Positions 29,050-39,584 of a stretch of 54,062 bases of DNA are shown here, piece by piece (the stretch's first letter is position 1; each line of letters begins with the position of its first letter). The stretch is from Crocinitomicaceae bacterium (GTDB taxonomy: Bacteria; Bacteroidota; Bacteroidia; Flavobacteriales_D; Sanyastnellaceae). The DNA is taken from assembly GCA_002693775.1 (NCBI GenBank), contig NZRP01000062.1:1-54062 (forward strand), given 5' to 3'. The position numbers were made by a program, and so were the translations under genes. The notes beneath the pieces were generated by a model. It made no database searches. It was not told where the DNA came from and saw nothing but the letters and a program-made list of their open reading frames with translations.

Positions 29050-30414
29050 TCATCCACCTAGACCGCCCACAGGTGACTGTGAACGACTACGCATTTTTCC
29101 AGACTTCATCAAACCGTCGTAATGACGAGAAAGCAGGTAGCTTTCAATTTGTTGAAGAGTGTCTAGAATAACACCCACCATAATCAACAGTGACGTACCA
29201 CCGAAGAAAATAGCAAAACCATCGTCATGTACCAATCCAACGGATTTAGCGATGGCTGGTAATATAGCTACAATCCCTAAGAATAAGGCGCCAGGCAGAG
29301 TAATGTTAGATAAAACTTTATCTAAGAACTCAGCTGTAGGACGTCCAGGCTTAATACCAGGGACAAAGCTGTTTTGACGTTTCAAATCATCAGCCATCTG
29401 GTTAGGGTTAACCGTAATAGCTGTATAAAAGAATGTGAATGCAAATACCATTAAGAAGAATAGAATATTGTATCCTAATCCATCAAAATCAGTAAATGAA
29501 TTCATGAATTTGTAAAATGTACTGGTTGCTTGCTCTGCGTCACTTGCAGTAAAGAAAAGAGGTACCATCATAATTGCTTGAGCAAATATGATAGGCATTA
29601 CTCCTGAAGAGTTAACCTTGAGAGGGATAAAACTTCTTGCTCCACCACCTGTTGGAATCATACCATTTCCTTGCTGAAGTTTTGCCATTTGAACAGGAAC
29701 CTTTCTGATTGCTTGGACTAGAGCAACACATACACCAATCACAATTAGTAGTGCAGCAATTTCAATTACGGAAAAGAACGCATTTGAATCTTCATGTCCA
29801 AATTCATTTCCAATAGATTCAGGGAAACGTGCGATAATACCTATCATAATAAGTAATGATATACCATTACCTACACCCTTCTCAGTAATTCTCTCACCAA
29901 GCCACATTATCACTAATGTGCTACAAACAATAATTAGCACAGAAGCTATTAACCAGAGCTGCTCTCCTAGACCCAAGAAATCTACAGTAAATCTTCCTTG
30001 TACTTGCGTTAGTAGGTAACCCGGAGCTTGCACTAAACAAATTGCAATAGTTAGCAATCTTGTGTATTGAGTAATCTTCTTTCTTCCGCTCTCACCTTCT
30101 TTCTGCATCTTCTGTACCGCGGGAACAGCAATACTCATTAACTGAATAATAATAGATGCAGAGATATATGGCATAATTCCAAGTGCAAAAATCGATGCAT
30201 TGTTAAAAGCACCTCCCGTAAAGAGATCAAGTAACCCTTCAAGTCCAAAATCATTATTAGAACCTGCTGCGTTCTTGAGGCTTAATACATCTACACCTGG
30301 AAGGGCAATATGTGCACCAATACGATAAACAAGAATAAGACCAAGCGTAATGCCGATTTTATTTCTTAGCTCCTCGTGTCGCCAGATATCTGCTATTTTC
30401 GAGAAGAATCTCAT
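29050..30414 (-). CDS. secY: Protein translocase subunit SecY
   Basis: Channel-forming subunit of the Sec translocon in the inner membrane, 454 residues with ten predicted membrane helices. Family landmarks include the N-terminal IGITLGLILVYRIGAHIALPG, the plug region with ASIFALGIMPYISASIIIQL, and the cytoplasmic loops GGGARSFIPLKVNSSGVMPIIFA and FVPGIKPGRPT. The start overlaps the rplO stop as ATGA, so it is translationally coupled to L15. The C-terminal tail ends SRSQSPVGGLGG. Confidence 0.99.
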   Translation of the reverse strand: MRFFSKIADIWRHEELRNKIGITLGLILVYRIGAHIALPGVDVLSLKNAAGSNNDFGLEGLLDLFTGGAFNNASIFALGIMPYISASIIIQLMSIAVPAVQKMQKEGESGRKKITQYTRLLTIAICLVQAPGYLLTQVQGRFTVDFLGLGEQLWLIASVLIIVCSTLVIMWLGERITEKGVGNGISLLIMIGIIARFPESIGNEFGHEDSNAFFSVIEIAALLIVIGVCVALVQAIRKVPVQMAKLQQGNGMIPTGGGARSFIPLKVNSSGVMPIIFAQAIMMVPLFFTASDAEQATSTFYKFMNSFTDFDGLGYNILFFLMVFAFTFFYTAITVNPNQMADDLKRQNSFVPGIKPGRPTAEFLDKVLSNITLPGALFLGIVAILPAIAKSVGLVHDDGFAIFFGGTSLLIMVGVILDTLQQIESYLLSRHYDGLMKSGKMRSRSQSPVGGLGG

Positions 30415-30872
30415 TTCTCTTGACGGTCAATAGTTTGCATAGAACCACCAGCAGCTTCAATTGCAGCTACGGCAGTCTTAGAAAATTTGTGAGCGCTTAC
30501 TTCTACTTTCGCCTTCAGCTCTCCTCTACCAAGAATCTTGATTAGATCATGCTTTCCAGCAAGACCATTATCCTTAATATCTTGAATAGTGATAGTAGTC
30601 TTACCGATTTTTTCAGAAAGAGCTTGAAGTGTATCAAGGTTAATTCCCTTGTACTCTAATCTGTTTGGGCTTACAAAGCCAAACTTAGGAACACGGCGCT
30701 GAAGTGGCATCTGACCACCTTCGAAACCGATCTTAGAGCTGTAACCAGAACGAGACTTAGCTCCTTTGTGTCCACGCGTTGATGTACCGCCGTGTCCAGA
30801 TCCTTCTCCACGACCAACTCGCTTGCGCTTCTTAGTAGATCCAGATGCAGGTGTAATATTGCTTAGATTCAT
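30411..30872 (-). CDS. rplO: Ribosomal protein L15
   Basis: 50S protein, 153 residues. The Gly/Arg-rich N-terminus (KKRKRVGRGEGSGHGGTSTRG) and GGQMPLQRRVPKFGF are characteristic. The C-terminal globular part ends in SAHKFSKTAVAAIEAAGG. It lies 19 bases after rpmD, and its stop overlaps the secY start, the standard spc order. Confidence 0.99.
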   Translation of the reverse strand: MNLSNITPASGSTKKRKRVGRGEGSGHGGTSTRGHKGAKSRSGYSSKIGFEGGQMPLQRRVPKFGFVSPNRLEYKGINLDTLQALSEKIGKTTITIQDIKDNGLAGKHDLIKILGRGELKAKVEVSAHKFSKTAVAAIEAAGGSMQTIDRQEK

Positions 30873-30891
30873 AATATGCTGGTATTAAAAT

Positions 30892-31071
30892 TTATTTTTC
30901 TTCAACTTTTACTAGGTGACTCACCGCGCGAATCATCCCCATAATTTGAGGAGTTGCCTCATGCTCAACAGGATTGTTAAGCTTTTTAAGACCCAATGCA
31001 GTAATAGTGTCTTTCTGACGCTTTGTGCGGTTAATCGCACTACGTACTTGTGTAATGATTACTTTACCCAT
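30892..31071 (-). CDS. rpmD: Ribosomal protein L30
   Basis: A 59-residue gene too short for many ORF cut-offs: starts MGKVIITQVRSAINRTKRQK, contains TALGLKKLNNPVEHEATPQ and ends HLVKVEEK. The pattern TxxALGLxKxN...V is the L30 signature. It sits between rpsE (10 bases) and rplO (19 bases), the conserved order. Confidence 0.98.
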   Translation of the reverse strand: MGKVIITQVRSAINRTKRQKDTITALGLKKLNNPVEHEATPQIMGMIRAVSHLVKVEEK

Positions 31072-31081
31072 GATTCTATTA

Positions 31082-31627
31082 TTAGCCTTGGAATACTTTA
31101 GTTACTGAAATACCGCGAGTATTTGCAATCGTCTTAGCATCACGTAAAGACTTCAATGCATTAAATGTCGCTTTAACCACGTTCGAGTGATTTGAAGATC
31201 CAAGAGACTTTGCTAGTACGTTCTTAATACCTGCACTCTCAAGTACAGCACGCATTGCACCACCAGCAATTACACCTGTACCAGGAGAAGCTGGGCGAAT
31301 AAGTACGTGGGCACCTGCATATTTCGATTCTTGTCTATGAGGAATAGTCCCATTGATTACAGGAACATTGATCATTTCCTTCTTTGCGTTATCAATACCT
31401 TTTTGTATAGCAGTAGCTACCTCACGGCTCTTACCCATTCCGTGTCCAACACGTCCTTTCTCATCACCTACTACTACAGTAGCAGCAAAGCTGAAAGTAC
31501 GTCCACCTTTAGTAGTCTTCGCAACACGGTTAATACCAACTAGACGTTCCTTTAAATCCGGATCTCCCGTACGGCTTTGCTGTTCACGATTCCCGTCTTT
31601 TCTTTTATTTCCTTGTCCTTGAGCCAT
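31082..31627 (-). CDS. rpsE: Ribosomal protein S5
   Basis: Decoding-fidelity protein of the 30S subunit, 181 residues. The double-stranded-RNA-binding-like domain ([21 protein letters not shown]) and the C-terminal domain with [26 protein letters not shown] are standard. A short basic, polar N-terminal extension ([15 protein letters not shown]) precedes the core. It starts 4 bases after rplR. Confidence 0.99.
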   Translation of the reverse strand: MAQGQGNKRKDGNREQQSRTGDPDLKERLVGINRVAKTTKGGRTFSFAATVVVGDEKGRVGHGMGKSREVATAIQKGIDNAKKEMINVPVINGTIPHRQESKYAGAHVLIRPASPGTGVIAGGAMRAVLESAGIKNVLAKSLGSSNHSNVVKATFNALKSLRDAKTIANTRGISVTKVFQG

Positions 31628-31631
31628 TTTC

Positions 31632-31988
31632 TTAGAATTTCAACCCACCCTCACGAGCAGAGTCAGCTAATTGTTTTACACGACCATGGAATAAATAGCC
31701 ATTACGATCAAAGACTACAGATTCAATACCTGCTTTCTTTGCCGATTCAGCAATCATTTTTCCAACTTTTGCAGCTTGTTCAAGCTTAGGTACAACTTTA
31801 CCACCATCCTTAGTGATTGAAGACGCTGATGCAAGAGTCACACCGTTTAAGTCATCAATTACCTGAGCATAAATCTGCTTGTTACTTCTGAAAACAGAGA
31901 GTCTTGGACGCTCTGGTGTTCCAGAGAGTGTTCCGCGTACACGACGCTTAATTTTTAGACGAGCTAATGATTTTTTATTTGTAGACAT
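31632..31988 (-). CDS. rplR: Ribosomal protein L18
   Basis: 5S rRNA-binding protein of the central protuberance, 118 residues. [20 protein letters not shown] at the N-terminus, [13 protein letters not shown] in the middle and [20 protein letters not shown] at the end are the family blocks. It lies 8 bases after rplF and 4 before rpsE. Confidence 0.99.
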   Translation of the reverse strand: MSTNKKSLARLKIKRRVRGTLSGTPERPRLSVFRSNKQIYAQVIDDLNGVTLASASSITKDGGKVVPKLEQAAKVGKMIAESAKKAGIESVVFDRNGYLFHGRVKQLADSAREGGLKF

Positions 31989-31996
31989 CCTTTCAA

Positions 31997-32548
31997 TTAT
32001 TTAGCAGCAGTCTTACCAGCTTTACGACGAATTTCCTCACCCTTGTAACGAATACCTTTACCCTTATATGGCTCTGGCTTTCTAAGTGAACGAATTTTAG
32101 CAGCAACAGTTCCAATAAGTTGCTTATCATGAGATTCTAGCTTCACAAATGGAGGAGCTCCCTTTTTAGTTTCAGCCTCAAGCTTAATCTCCTTTGGAAG
32201 CTCCATCACAATAGCGTGACTATATCCAAGGTTAAGAGTAAGTTGTTGACCTTGAGAAGCTGCACGGAAACCAACTCCGTATAGCTCTAATTCTTTAGTG
32301 TATCCTCTAGTAACACCTTCGACCATATTCATAACAAGAGCTCGGTATAAACCGTGCTTCGAACGATAATCCCTATGTTCTGAAGAACGAGTGAAAGTAA
32401 TTGCGTTATCTGCAATTTCAATTCCAATTGCAGTATCGTAAGCTTGCTCTAACTCTCCCTTAGGACCAGTAACTTTAATTAGAGCATTTTCAACAGTAAC
32501 AGTTACTCCTTCAGGGATAGTAATCGGGGCTTTTCCTATTCTTGACAT
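31997..32548 (-). CDS. rplF: Ribosomal protein L6
   Basis: 50S protein near the factor-binding site, 183 residues in two related domains. [17 protein letters not shown] opens the first; the second ends with the RNA-binding signature [39 protein letters not shown] is the usual linker. It follows rpsH by 17 bases. Confidence 0.99.
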   Translation of the reverse strand: MSRIGKAPITIPEGVTVTVENALIKVTGPKGELEQAYDTAIGIEIADNAITFTRSSEHRDYRSKHGLYRALVMNMVEGVTRGYTKELELYGVGFRAASQGQQLTLNLGYSHAIVMELPKEIKLEAETKKGAPPFVKLESHDKQLIGTVAAKIRSLRKPEPYKGKGIRYKGEEIRRKAGKTAAK

Positions 32549-32565
32549 AATTGACTATTCTTTTA

Positions 32566-32964
32566 TCAGTAAACAGTACAAAGGATTTCTCCGCCGATGT
32601 TTAATCTTCGGGCCTCCTTATCAGTCATAAGACCTTTATTAGTAGAAATGATGCTTACGCCTAGACCGTTAAGAACACGTGGAAGCTCTGAAGAGCTACC
32701 GTACTTTCGAAGACCTGGTTTTGAAAATCTCTTAAGCTCAGTAATAGCAGGCCTACGAGTCTTAGAGTCGTAACGTAGTGCAATTTTGATTAGTCCCTGT
32801 GGCTTAGCATCTACAAACTTGTAGTTAAGAATGTAGCCTTGGTCAAAGAGAATCTTAGTTACTTCTTTCTTCAAGTTAGAAGCAGGAATCTCTACAACTT
32901 TGTGTTGAGCCATCTGTGCGTTTCTAACACGAGTTAGGAAATCTGATAACGGATCACAGTGCAT
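32566..32964 (-). CDS. rpsH: Ribosomal protein S8
   Basis: Primary 16S rRNA-binding protein, 132 residues. DPLSDFLTRVRNAQMAQHK at the N-terminus and the C-terminal GLGVSIISTNKGLMTDKEAR (the helix 21 contact) with final GGEILCTVY are present. In E. coli S8 also represses the spc operon; I see no matching leader here. It lies 32 bases after rpsN. Confidence 0.99.
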   Translation of the reverse strand: MHCDPLSDFLTRVRNAQMAQHKVVEIPASNLKKEVTKILFDQGYILNYKFVDAKPQGLIKIALRYDSKTRRPAITELKRFSKPGLRKYGSSSELPRVLNGLGVSIISTNKGLMTDKEARRLNIGGEILCTVY

Positions 32965-32996
32965 ATCTGTATTCTTTTAGTTGGTGTTAAAGGAGC

Positions 32997-33266
32997 TTAC
33001 CAGCTTGCCTTCTTAACTCCTGGAATGCGACCCGCTAGGGCCAATTTACGAAATAGGACACGCGAAATACCAAATTGACGCATGTAACCTCTTGGACGAC
33101 CAGTAATCTGGCAACGATTGTGCATACGAACAGCAGCAGAGTTAGGTGGTAACTTCTGAAGGCCATCCCAATCTCCTGCTTCTTTAAGGGCTGCACGCTT
33201 AGCAGCGTACTTAGCAACCATTTTTGCGCGTTTTCTCTCGCGTGCTTTCATGCTTTCTTTAGCCAT
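32997..33266 (-). CDS. rpsN: Ribosomal protein S14, zinc-independent form
   Basis: 30S head protein, 89 residues. This is the long C-minus form: [20 protein letters not shown], then the insert [18 protein letters not shown], then [19 protein letters not shown]. Only one Cys remains, so there is no zinc site. It lies 5 bases after rplE. Confidence 0.99.
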   Translation of the reverse strand: MAKESMKARERKRAKMVAKYAAKRAALKEAGDWDGLQKLPPNSAAVRMHNRCQITGRPRGYMRQFGISRVLFRKLALAGRIPGVKKASW

Positions 33267-33271
33267 AATTC

Positions 33272-33820
33272 TTACTTTTTGAATGGAAAGCCAAACTCTG
33301 TCAATAAAGCTTTAGCTTCCTCGTCAGTGTTTGCTGATGTAACAATAGTTATATCCATACCGTTGATGTTCTTAACATCATCGATTACGATTTCTGGGAA
33401 TACTAACTGCTCCTTTATACCAAATGTAAAATTTCCACGTCCATCAAAGCCTTTTGCTTTAATACCCTGGAAGTCACGAGTTCTGGGAAGAGTAATAGTT
33501 ATTAAACGATCTAGAAAGTCGTACATATTCTCACGACGGAGAGTTACACGACAACCAATAGGCATGTTCTTACGTAGTTTGAAGTTAGATACATCTTTCG
33601 TAGACAGAGTCTTTACAGCCTTTTGTCCAGCGATCATTGTCATCTCTTCAACAGCTTTATCTACCATTTTACGGTCACCTACTGCCTTACCACAACCTTG
33701 GTTAAGACAGATCTTAGTGATCTTAGGAGCCTGCATAGCAGACTTGTACTCGAACTGCTTAACTAGAGCAGGAGCAATTTCCTCTTTGTACTGAGTTTGA
33801 AGTCTTGGAACGTATGTCAT
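33272..33820 (-). CDS. rplE: Ribosomal protein L5
   Basis: 5S rRNA-binding protein that contacts the P-site tRNA elbow, 182 residues. Family blocks: [51 protein letters not shown] and [20 protein letters not shown]. The start overlaps the rplX stop by one base (TAATG), so L24 and L5 are translationally coupled. Confidence 0.99.
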   Translation of the reverse strand: MTYVPRLQTQYKEEIAPALVKQFEYKSAMQAPKITKICLNQGCGKAVGDRKMVDKAVEEMTMIAGQKAVKTLSTKDVSNFKLRKNMPIGCRVTLRRENMYDFLDRLITITLPRTRDFQGIKAKGFDGRGNFTFGIKEQLVFPEIVIDDVKNINGMDITIVTSANTDEEAKALLTEFGFPFKK

Positions 33821-34140
33821 TACTTCAGATCTTCGTTTGATTTCTTAGAATAGCGAGTTAGCTTTCCTTCGTCATTTCGACGACGGCCAACACGCGTTGC
33901 ATTACCAGCTGCATCAATCAACATCACGTTAGAGATGTGAATACCAGCTTCAACTTTTACCACGCCACCCTGAGGGTTAGATGCGCTAGGCTTAACGTGC
34001 TTAGTTACGATGTTTACCCCTTCGATAACTACACGGTCCTTTTTGCGATCAACAGAGATTACAGCACCTTGCTTACCACGGCTTCCGCCAGTAAGAACCT
34101 TTACTATATCTCCAGATTTTATTTTTAGTCGCTTTTCCAT
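33820..34140 (-). CDS. rplX: Ribosomal protein L24
   Basis: Assembly-initiating 50S protein with a KOW motif. 106 residues from the ATG at 34140 ([20 protein letters not shown]); the 15 open codons upstream overlap rplN and are not part of the family. [24 protein letters not shown] is the KOW core, in two parts. Overlaps rplE by one base. Confidence 0.98.
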   Translation of the reverse strand: MEKRLKIKSGDIVKVLTGGSRGKQGAVISVDRKKDRVVIEGVNIVTKHVKPSASNPQGGVVKVEAGIHISNVMLIDAAGNATRVGRRRNDEGKLTRYSKKSNEDLK

Positions 34141-34156
34141 CTTTGCTATAGTCTTC

Positions 34157-34525
34157 TTAGAGCACTTCTGGTGCAAGTGAGACAATTTTCATAAAGCTCT
34201 TATCACGTAGTTCACGAGCAACAGGGCCAAAAATCCTTGTTCCCTTTAATTCTCCTGCTTCGTTTAATAGAACACATGCGTTATCGTCAAAACGGATGTA
34301 AGATCCATCAGGACGACGAACTTCTTTACGAGTACGTACTACAACTGCTTTTGCAACAGCTCCCTTCTTAACGTTTCCGTTAGGAGTTGCGCTCTTCACA
34401 GAAACAACGACCTTATCGCCGATAGACGCGTAACGTCTTTTTGTACCTCCTAGTACACGAATACAGAGTGCCTCTTTAGCACCGCTGTTATCACAAACCT
34501 TCATTCTCGATTCTTGTTGTATCAT
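34157..34525 (-). CDS. rplN: Ribosomal protein L14
   Basis: 50S interface protein, 122 residues. [20 protein letters not shown] and [20 protein letters not shown] at the N-terminus, then the [17 protein letters not shown] signature (here [16 protein letters not shown]) and [20 protein letters not shown], are all standard. It follows rpsQ by 21 bases. Confidence 0.99.
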   Translation of the reverse strand: MIQQESRMKVCDNSGAKEALCIRVLGGTKRRYASIGDKVVVSVKSATPNGNVKKGAVAKAVVVRTRKEVRRPDGSYIRFDDNACVLLNEAGELKGTRIFGPVARELRDKSFMKIVSLAPEVL

Positions 34526-34546
34526 CGTTCTTTACTTTCTACCGAA

Positions 34547-34816
34547 TTACTTAGCACGTTCTACAACCTCAACTAATCTCCAGCACTTACGCTTACTGAT
34601 TGGTCGAGTTTCCATTATGCGCACCGTATCTCCGATGTTACAAGTTTGCTCTTCATCGTGAGCAACAAATTTCTTAGTCTTAGTTACGAACTTCCCATAC
34701 ATTGGGTGCTTCTCCTTACGAGCTACAGATACTACAATTGACTTATTCATCTTATTAGATGTAACTACGCCAATACGCTCTTTACGTAAGTTTCTTGTTG
34801 TGCTTTCTGTAGTCAT
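34547..34816 (-). CDS. rpsQ: Ribosomal protein S17
   Basis: Primary 16S-binding OB-fold protein, 89 residues. [20 protein letters not shown] and the loop [19 protein letters not shown] followed by [20 protein letters not shown] are the family signature. It lies 2 bases after rpmC. Confidence 0.99.
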   Translation of the reverse strand: MTTESTTRNLRKERIGVVTSNKMNKSIVVSVARKEKHPMYGKFVTKTKKFVAHDEEQTCNIGDTVRIMETRPISKRKCWRLVEVVERAK

Positions 34817-34818
34817 AA

Positions 34819-35028
34819 TTAAGCGTTTGTTCCGTTTGAGTTCTTGCGTAGGTTCTGCTCAGTAAGAAGACGAGCAATATCACGCTTTTTATTTTTCAAG
34901 ACGTTAGGAGACTCAAGCCCAGCAATGCTGTGGTTGAAACGTAGCTTTGAAAGAGCCTCACGCTCAACTACTAATCTCTCTGATAGGTCCTTGTCAGACA
35001 TCTGACGTATTTCGTTCATTTCAATCAT
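34819..35028 (-). CDS. rpmC: Ribosomal protein L29
   Basis: Small helical protein at the exit tunnel, 69 residues from the ATG at 35028, which overlaps the rplP stop by one base. A second ATG three codons in ([12 protein letters not shown]) is an equally usual start. [29 protein letters not shown] contains the family core around RFN...LENP-like positions. Confidence 0.98.
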   Translation of the reverse strand: MIEMNEIRQMSDKDLSERLVVEREALSKLRFNHSIAGLESPNVLKNKKRDIARLLTEQNLRKNSNGTNA

Positions 35029-35447
35029 TATGCTGCGTAATCAGGGCGTACAACAAACTTGCATTTAACTGGAAGCTTTTGAGCTCCAAGACGAAGTGCT
35101 TCTTGAGCAGTTTCAATAGGAACACCATCTACTTCAAACATGATTCTTCCTGGACGGATTGGAGCAACCCAGTGCGATGGAGCACCTTTACCCTTACCCA
35201 TACGTACCTCTGCAGGCTTAGAAGTGATAGGCTTGTCTGGAAAAATTCTAATCCAAACCTGGCCCTGACGTTTCATGTAACGGTTGATAGCAATACGAGC
35301 TGCCTCAATTTGACGAGAAGTGATAAACCCAACTTCCATTGTCTTAATGGCAAATGATCCATATGCAATTTGGCTACCACGGTAAGCTAGACCGCGTACA
35401 CGGCCTTTTTGCATTTTACGGAACTTAGTTCTTTTTGGCTGTAACAT
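35028..35447 (-). CDS. rplP: Ribosomal protein L16
   Basis: 50S protein beside the peptidyl-transferase centre and A-site tRNA, 139 residues. [19 protein letters not shown], then [21 protein letters not shown] and the loop [19 protein letters not shown] with its conserved Arg and Met are present. It follows rpsC by 13 bases. Confidence 0.99.
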   Translation of the reverse strand: MLQPKRTKFRKMQKGRVRGLAYRGSQIAYGSFAIKTMEVGFITSRQIEAARIAINRYMKRQGQVWIRIFPDKPITSKPAEVRMGKGKGAPSHWVAPIRPGRIMFEVDGVPIETAQEALRLGAQKLPVKCKFVVRPDYAA

Positions 35448-35460
35448 AATCCTTCAGCTA

Positions 35461-36174
35461 TTATCTACGTGAGTTACGACGACCACCGCCGCCTCTGCGG
35501 TCATTACCACGCTCTTTCTTTTGAGGTGGAAGTGGAGACAAGTCAGGCTTACCGTAAACCTCTCCACGGCAAATCCAACACTTAATACCTAGTACACCAT
35601 AAGTAGTGTGAGCTTCAACGTGAGCGTAATCGATATCAGCACGGAATGTGTGTAGTGGAATACGACCCTCCTTGTAAGCCTCAGAACGAGCAATCTCTGC
35701 ACCGTTAATACGACCTGCGATGTTAATCTTAATACCCTCGGCTCCAAGACGCATAGTGCTTTGAATAGCCATCTTAACGGCACGACGGTGGTTGATTCGC
35801 GCCTCTAATTGACGTGCAATGCTCTCAGCAACGAGTCGTGCATCTAATTCAGGGCGCTTAATCTCAAAGATGTTGATTTGAACATCTTTGTTAGTGAGTT
35901 TCTTTAGCTCTTCGCGAAGCTTATCTACCTCAGATCCACCTTTTCCGATGATAACACCAGGTCTAGCAGACTTGATAGTAACAGTCACGAGCTTTAAAGA
36001 ACGCTCAATAATAACATTAGCAACGCTAGCCTTACGCAAACGTGCTTGTAAGTATTCACGGATCTTAACATCTTCTACAAGCTTAGAGCCGTAGTCGTTT
36101 CCGCCATACCAATTAGAATCCCATCCACGGATGATTCCTAATCTATTTCCTATAGGGTGTGTTTTCTGTCCCAT
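35461..36174 (-). CDS. rpsC: Ribosomal protein S3
   Basis: mRNA-entry-channel protein of the 30S subunit, 237 residues. [20 protein letters not shown] opens it; the KH domain carries [14 protein letters not shown]; the C-terminal domain includes [14 protein letters not shown]. The tail is Arg/Gly-rich ([17 protein letters not shown]). Its start follows the rplV stop by one base. Confidence 0.99.
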   Translation of the reverse strand: MGQKTHPIGNRLGIIRGWDSNWYGGNDYGSKLVEDVKIREYLQARLRKASVANVIIERSLKLVTVTIKSARPGVIIGKGGSEVDKLREELKKLTNKDVQINIFEIKRPELDARLVAESIARQLEARINHRRAVKMAIQSTMRLGAEGIKINIAGRINGAEIARSEAYKEGRIPLHTFRADIDYAHVEAHTTYGVLGIKCWICRGEVYGKPDLSPLPPQKKERGNDRRGGGGRRNSRR

Positions 36175-36175
36175 A

Positions 36176-36574
36176 TTAGTTCTTAGTGCTATCTACAATG
36201 ATTGTTACGTGGTTAGAACGCTTGCGAATGCGGTGCGCTCTACCTTGAGGAGCTGGCTGAATACGCTTAAGCATTCTAGCACTATCTACTGAAATTTCGC
36301 TAACCTTAAGTTCAGCGTCTTCAGGACTCTTACCAGCGTTTTTAGCTTCCCAGTTTGCGATAGCAGATCTGAGTAGCTTTTCTAAACGGATAGAAGCATC
36401 CTGCGCAGAGAAGCGCAAAATGTTTAATGCTTCGAAAACATCCTTTCCGCGAACAGTATCAGCAACCAGGCGCATCTTTCGAGGCGAGGTTGGGCAATTA
36501 TTGAGTTTTGCAATAGCAATGTTCTTCATTGCTTCTTTGCGTTCCTCAGCTTTTAATCTTTTACGTGATCCCAT
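36176..36574 (-). CDS. rplV: Ribosomal protein L22
   Basis: Exit-tunnel protein, 132 residues. [20 protein letters not shown] is the N-terminal signature and the tunnel hairpin lies in [21 protein letters not shown] charged N-terminal extension of about 15 residues ([15 protein letters not shown]) is usual for this phylum. Lies 20 bases after rpsS. Confidence 0.99.
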   Translation of the reverse strand: MGSRKRLKAEERKEAMKNIAIAKLNNCPTSPRKMRLVADTVRGKDVFEALNILRFSAQDASIRLEKLLRSAIANWEAKNAGKSPEDAELKVSEISVDSARMLKRIQPAPQGRAHRIRKRSNHVTIIVDSTKN

Positions 36575-36594
36575 AATTCTAAATGTTTACGAGC

Positions 36595-36870
36595 TTAACG
36601 CTTCTTGTCTTTTTTATCTGCGTGACCACGGAAAGTTCTAGTTGGTGAAAACTCACCAAGCTTGTGTCCTACCATGTTCTCGGTTACGAATACAGGAATA
36701 AACTGGCGACCGTTGTGCACAGCTACAGTTAATCCTACAAAGTCAGGAGTAATTGTACTTGCTCTAGACCAAGTTTTAATCACAGACTTCTTGCCAGAAG
36801 CTTGCATCGCTTCTATGCGTTGTGCCAGCTTATAGTGGACAAATGGGGGTTTTTTCAGCGAACGTGCCAT
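36595..36870 (-). CDS. rpsS: Ribosomal protein S19
   Basis: 30S head protein contacting the A-site finger, 91 residues. [41 protein letters not shown] and the late [17 protein letters not shown] are the family blocks, with a Lys-rich end. It lies 3 bases after rplB. Confidence 0.99.
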   Translation of the reverse strand: MARSLKKPPFVHYKLAQRIEAMQASGKKSVIKTWSRASTITPDFVGLTVAVHNGRQFIPVFVTENMVGHKLGEFSPTRTFRGHADKKDKKR

Positions 36871-36873
36871 ATC

Positions 36874-37695
36874 TTATTTCTTCCTGCGTTCAATGATGTA
36901 TTTAGATGACTTGTTGCGAGGGTTACGAGTCTTGTACCCTTTCGCTGGTATTCCGTTACGTGAACGTGGGTGTCCACCAGACGATTTTCCTTCACCACCA
37001 CCCATTGGGTGATCTACTGGGTTCATCACTACACCACGTACACGTGGACGACGACCCAACCAGCGTGAACGACCGGCCTTACCACTAACCTGAAGGTTGT
37101 GCTCAGAATTTCCTACTGAACCAATTACCGCTAGGCAGGTAACTAGAATCATACGAGTTTCACCGCTAGGTAGCTTGATGATAGCGTACTTACCCTCCCT
37201 TGCAGCAAGTTGTGCGTAAGAACCAGCGCTACGAGCAATACATGCTCCACGACCTGGATGTAATTCGATGTTATGAATAATTGTACCAAGTGGAATATCG
37301 CTTAGGTACATCGCGTGTCCTACCTCAGGCTTAGCACTCTTACCAGAGTTGATAGTCATGCCTGGAGTTAAACCAGCTGGAGCTATGATGTAACGCTTCT
37401 CTCCGTCCTTGTACTCTACAAGACAAATACGGCTAGTACGGTTTGGATCATATTCTACTGTAAGAACAGTAGCCTCCATGTGCTTATTACGCTTAAAGTC
37501 GATAAGACGGTAACGACGCTTATGACCACCTCCACGGTAGCGCATAGTCATTTTACCAGTAGCATTACGTCCACCAGACTTCTTGATAGGCTCAAGTAGT
37601 GGCTTATGTGGCTTGTCAGTAGTGAGCTCTTCAAAATTTGAAAGCTCTCTATGACGCATACCAGGCGTTATAGGATTGAATTTACGTATTGCCAT
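36874..37695 (-). CDS. rplB: Ribosomal protein L2
   Basis: Needed for subunit joining and peptidyl-transferase assembly, 273 residues. Landmarks: [19 protein letters not shown], the SH3-like core, and the C-terminal [16 protein letters not shown] with the conserved His close to the catalytic centre, followed by a basic tail. It lies 3 bases after rplW. Confidence 0.99.
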   Translation of the reverse strand: MAIRKFNPITPGMRHRELSNFEELTTDKPHKPLLEPIKKSGGRNATGKMTMRYRGGGHKRRYRLIDFKRNKHMEATVLTVEYDPNRTSRICLVEYKDGEKRYIIAPAGLTPGMTINSGKSAKPEVGHAMYLSDIPLGTIIHNIELHPGRGACIARSAGSYAQLAAREGKYAIIKLPSGETRMILVTCLAVIGSVGNSEHNLQVSGKAGRSRWLGRRPRVRGVVMNPVDHPMGGGEGKSSGGHPRSRNGIPAKGYKTRNPRNKSSKYIIERRKK

Positions 37696-37698
37696 TTC

Positions 37699-37992
37699 TT
37701 ATATGTTATCGTAAAAATCGATAGCCTCGCCCTTAGCTAAGCTAACTAACGCCTTTTTGTAAGAGTTAGTACGGCCTTTGACCATCCCGGTTTTAGTAAA
37801 ACGTTGCTTTGCCTTTCCGTCTACTCTAAGAGTACGAACAGATTCAACAGTAACGTTGTATTCTTTTTCGATCGCTTTCTTAATCTCGATCTTGTTAGCA
37901 GAAAGAGCAACAACAAATCCGTAGCTGTTGTTACGCTCAGTATCCGCAGACATTTTTTCGGTGATGAGTGGTTTGATAAGAATCTCTTTCAT
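37699..37992 (-). CDS. rplW: Ribosomal protein L23
   Basis: Exit-site docking protein for trigger factor and SRP, 97 residues. IKPLITEKMS at the N-terminus, EIKKAIEKEYNVTVESVRTL in the middle and GRTNSYKKALVSLAKGEAID at the end are standard. It follows rplD by 7 bases. Confidence 0.99.
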   Translation of the reverse strand: MKEILIKPLITEKMSADTERNNSYGFVVALSANKIEIKKAIEKEYNVTVESVRTLRVDGKAKQRFTKTGMVKGRTNSYKKALVSLAKGEAIDFYDNI

Positions 37993-37999
37993 AGCAATA

Positions 38000-38626
38000 T
38001 CACTTTAGCATCCCCTCGAGAACCTCGTGGGCATTGTCTACAAACACTAGGTTTGTACAATTCATAATATCATAAGTGCTTAAATCTGAAGCACACATAA
38101 CTCTGTGCTTAGGAAGATTACGGCAGCTACGGTAAACATTATCGTCTTGTGATGGAAGAACTGTAAGAGTCTTCTTATCATCTAACTTTAGGTTAGTCAT
38201 CACTGCTAAGAAATCTTTAGTCTTGGGTGCGTCAAGCTGAATGCGATCTACAACTGTAATTCCTTCAGCCTTTGCCTTGTAGCTAAGTGCGCTACGACGA
38301 GCAAGCTTACGAAGTTTAGCATTTAGGTTGATAGAGTAATCTCTTGGCTCTGGTCCAAAAGTGTTACCCCCTCCACGAAACAATGGATTCTTGATAGAAC
38401 CAGCACGCGCAGTGCCTGTACCTTTTTGCTTCTTAATCTTACGGGTTGATCCTGAAACTAATCCACGGTGAAGTGTATCGTGCGTCCCCTGGCGTTGTGC
38501 AGCTAAGTAACGCTTCACATCTAGGTATATAGCGTGATCGTTTGGCTCAATACCAAAAACAGCATCGTTTAGCTCAGCGCTTTTCTTAGACTTAGAGCCT
38601 TTACTGGTGTATACGTCGAGTTTCAT
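38000..38626 (-). CDS. rplD: Ribosomal protein L4
   Basis: Exit-tunnel protein, 208 residues. The tunnel loop is visible around VSGSTRKIKKQKGTGTARAG and FRGGGNTFGPEPRDYSINL. In E. coli L4 represses its own operon; I do not see the leader that would be needed. Start overlaps the rplC stop by one base (TAATG). Confidence 0.99.
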   Translation of the reverse strand: MKLDVYTSKGSKSKKSAELNDAVFGIEPNDHAIYLDVKRYLAAQRQGTHDTLHRGLVSGSTRKIKKQKGTGTARAGSIKNPLFRGGGNTFGPEPRDYSINLNAKLRKLARRSALSYKAKAEGITVVDRIQLDAPKTKDFLAVMTNLKLDDKKTLTVLPSQDDNVYRSCRNLPKHRVMCASDLSTYDIMNCTNLVFVDNAHEVLEGMLK

Positions 38627-39255
38627 TATGCTTGTGGTTTACGGATTACTACAGTAGAACCTTTATGTCCTGGTACAGCTCCCTTCACTACTAGAATGCC
38701 TTCTTCTGGAAGAACCTTAATAACTTCTAAGTTCTCGATAGTAACTCTGCTATTACCCATCTGACCAGCCATACGCATTCCCTTAAATACACGTGCTGGG
38801 TAAGATGCTGCACCTATAGAACCTGGTGCACGAAGACGATTGTGTTGACCGTGTGTTGCTTGACCAACACCAGCGAAACCATGGCGCTTTACAACACCTT
38901 GGAAACCTTTACCCTTTGAGGTTCCGATAACACTTACGTATTCTCCTTCATTAAACACATCTTCTACTTTAAGCGTATCACCAGATGATAACTCGTCAGA
39001 GAAGCTCTTAAATTCAACTAGGTGGCGCATTGGGCTCACTCCAGCTTTCTTAAAATGACCTTGCATAGCCTTCGAAGTGTTCTTCTCAGAACGCTCTCCG
39101 AATCCGAGCTGAACAGCTGCATAGCCGTCCTTCTCGAGGGTACGTACTTGCGTTACTACGCAAGGACCTACTTCTAACACCGTGCATGGGATATTCTTCC
39201 CAGAGGCACCATAGATGCTGGTCATTCCTACTTTTTTCCCTATTAATCCAGGCAT
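38626..39255 (-). CDS. rplC: Ribosomal protein L3
   Basis: Assembly-initiating 50S protein reaching the peptidyl-transferase centre, 209 residues. [19 protein letters not shown] opens it; the central loop has [14 protein letters not shown] and [20 protein letters not shown] followed by QMGN, which contains the Gln methylated in E. coli. It lies 9 bases after rpsJ. Confidence 0.99.
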   Translation of the reverse strand: MPGLIGKKVGMTSIYGASGKNIPCTVLEVGPCVVTQVRTLEKDGYAAVQLGFGERSEKNTSKAMQGHFKKAGVSPMRHLVEFKSFSDELSSGDTLKVEDVFNEGEYVSVIGTSKGKGFQGVVKRHGFAGVGQATHGQHNRLRAPGSIGAASYPARVFKGMRMAGQMGNSRVTIENLEVIKVLPEEGILVVKGAVPGHKGSTVVIRKPQA

Positions 39256-39264
39256 AATTTTATA

Positions 39265-39570
39265 TTAAACTTTAATTTCGACTTCTACTCCGCTAGGTAA
39301 CTCAAGACGCATAAGAGCATCAACAGTCTTTGAAGAAGAACTGTAAATGTCGATTAGACGTTTGAAGTTGCTTAGCTCAAACTGCTCACGAGACTTAGAG
39401 TTAACGTGAGGTGAACGAAGAACTGTGAAAATACGCTTGTGAGTTGGTAGTGGAATTGGACCACTGATTACTGCACCTGTAGTTTTTACTGTCTTGACAA
39501 TTTTCTCTGCCGACTTATCCACGAGGTTGTGGTCGTATGACTTGAGTTTTATGCGAATCTTTTGTGTCAT
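39265..39570 (-). CDS. rpsJ: Ribosomal protein S10
   Basis: 30S head protein, also a transcription antitermination factor (NusE), 101 residues. [20 protein letters not shown] and [20 protein letters not shown] are the signature. It lies 14 bases after fusA; the tuf gene often found between them is absent. Confidence 0.99.
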   Translation of the reverse strand: MTQKIRIKLKSYDHNLVDKSAEKIVKTVKTTGAVISGPIPLPTHKRIFTVLRSPHVNSKSREQFELSNFKRLIDIYSSSSKTVDALMRLELPSGVEVEIKV

Positions 39571-39584
39571 CTTTTCTCTGAAAA

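Noticed and set aside
33279-33794. 171-codon plus-strand open frame antisense to rplE
   Set aside because: Lies wholly inside a certain ribosomal protein gene and has no recognisable domain.
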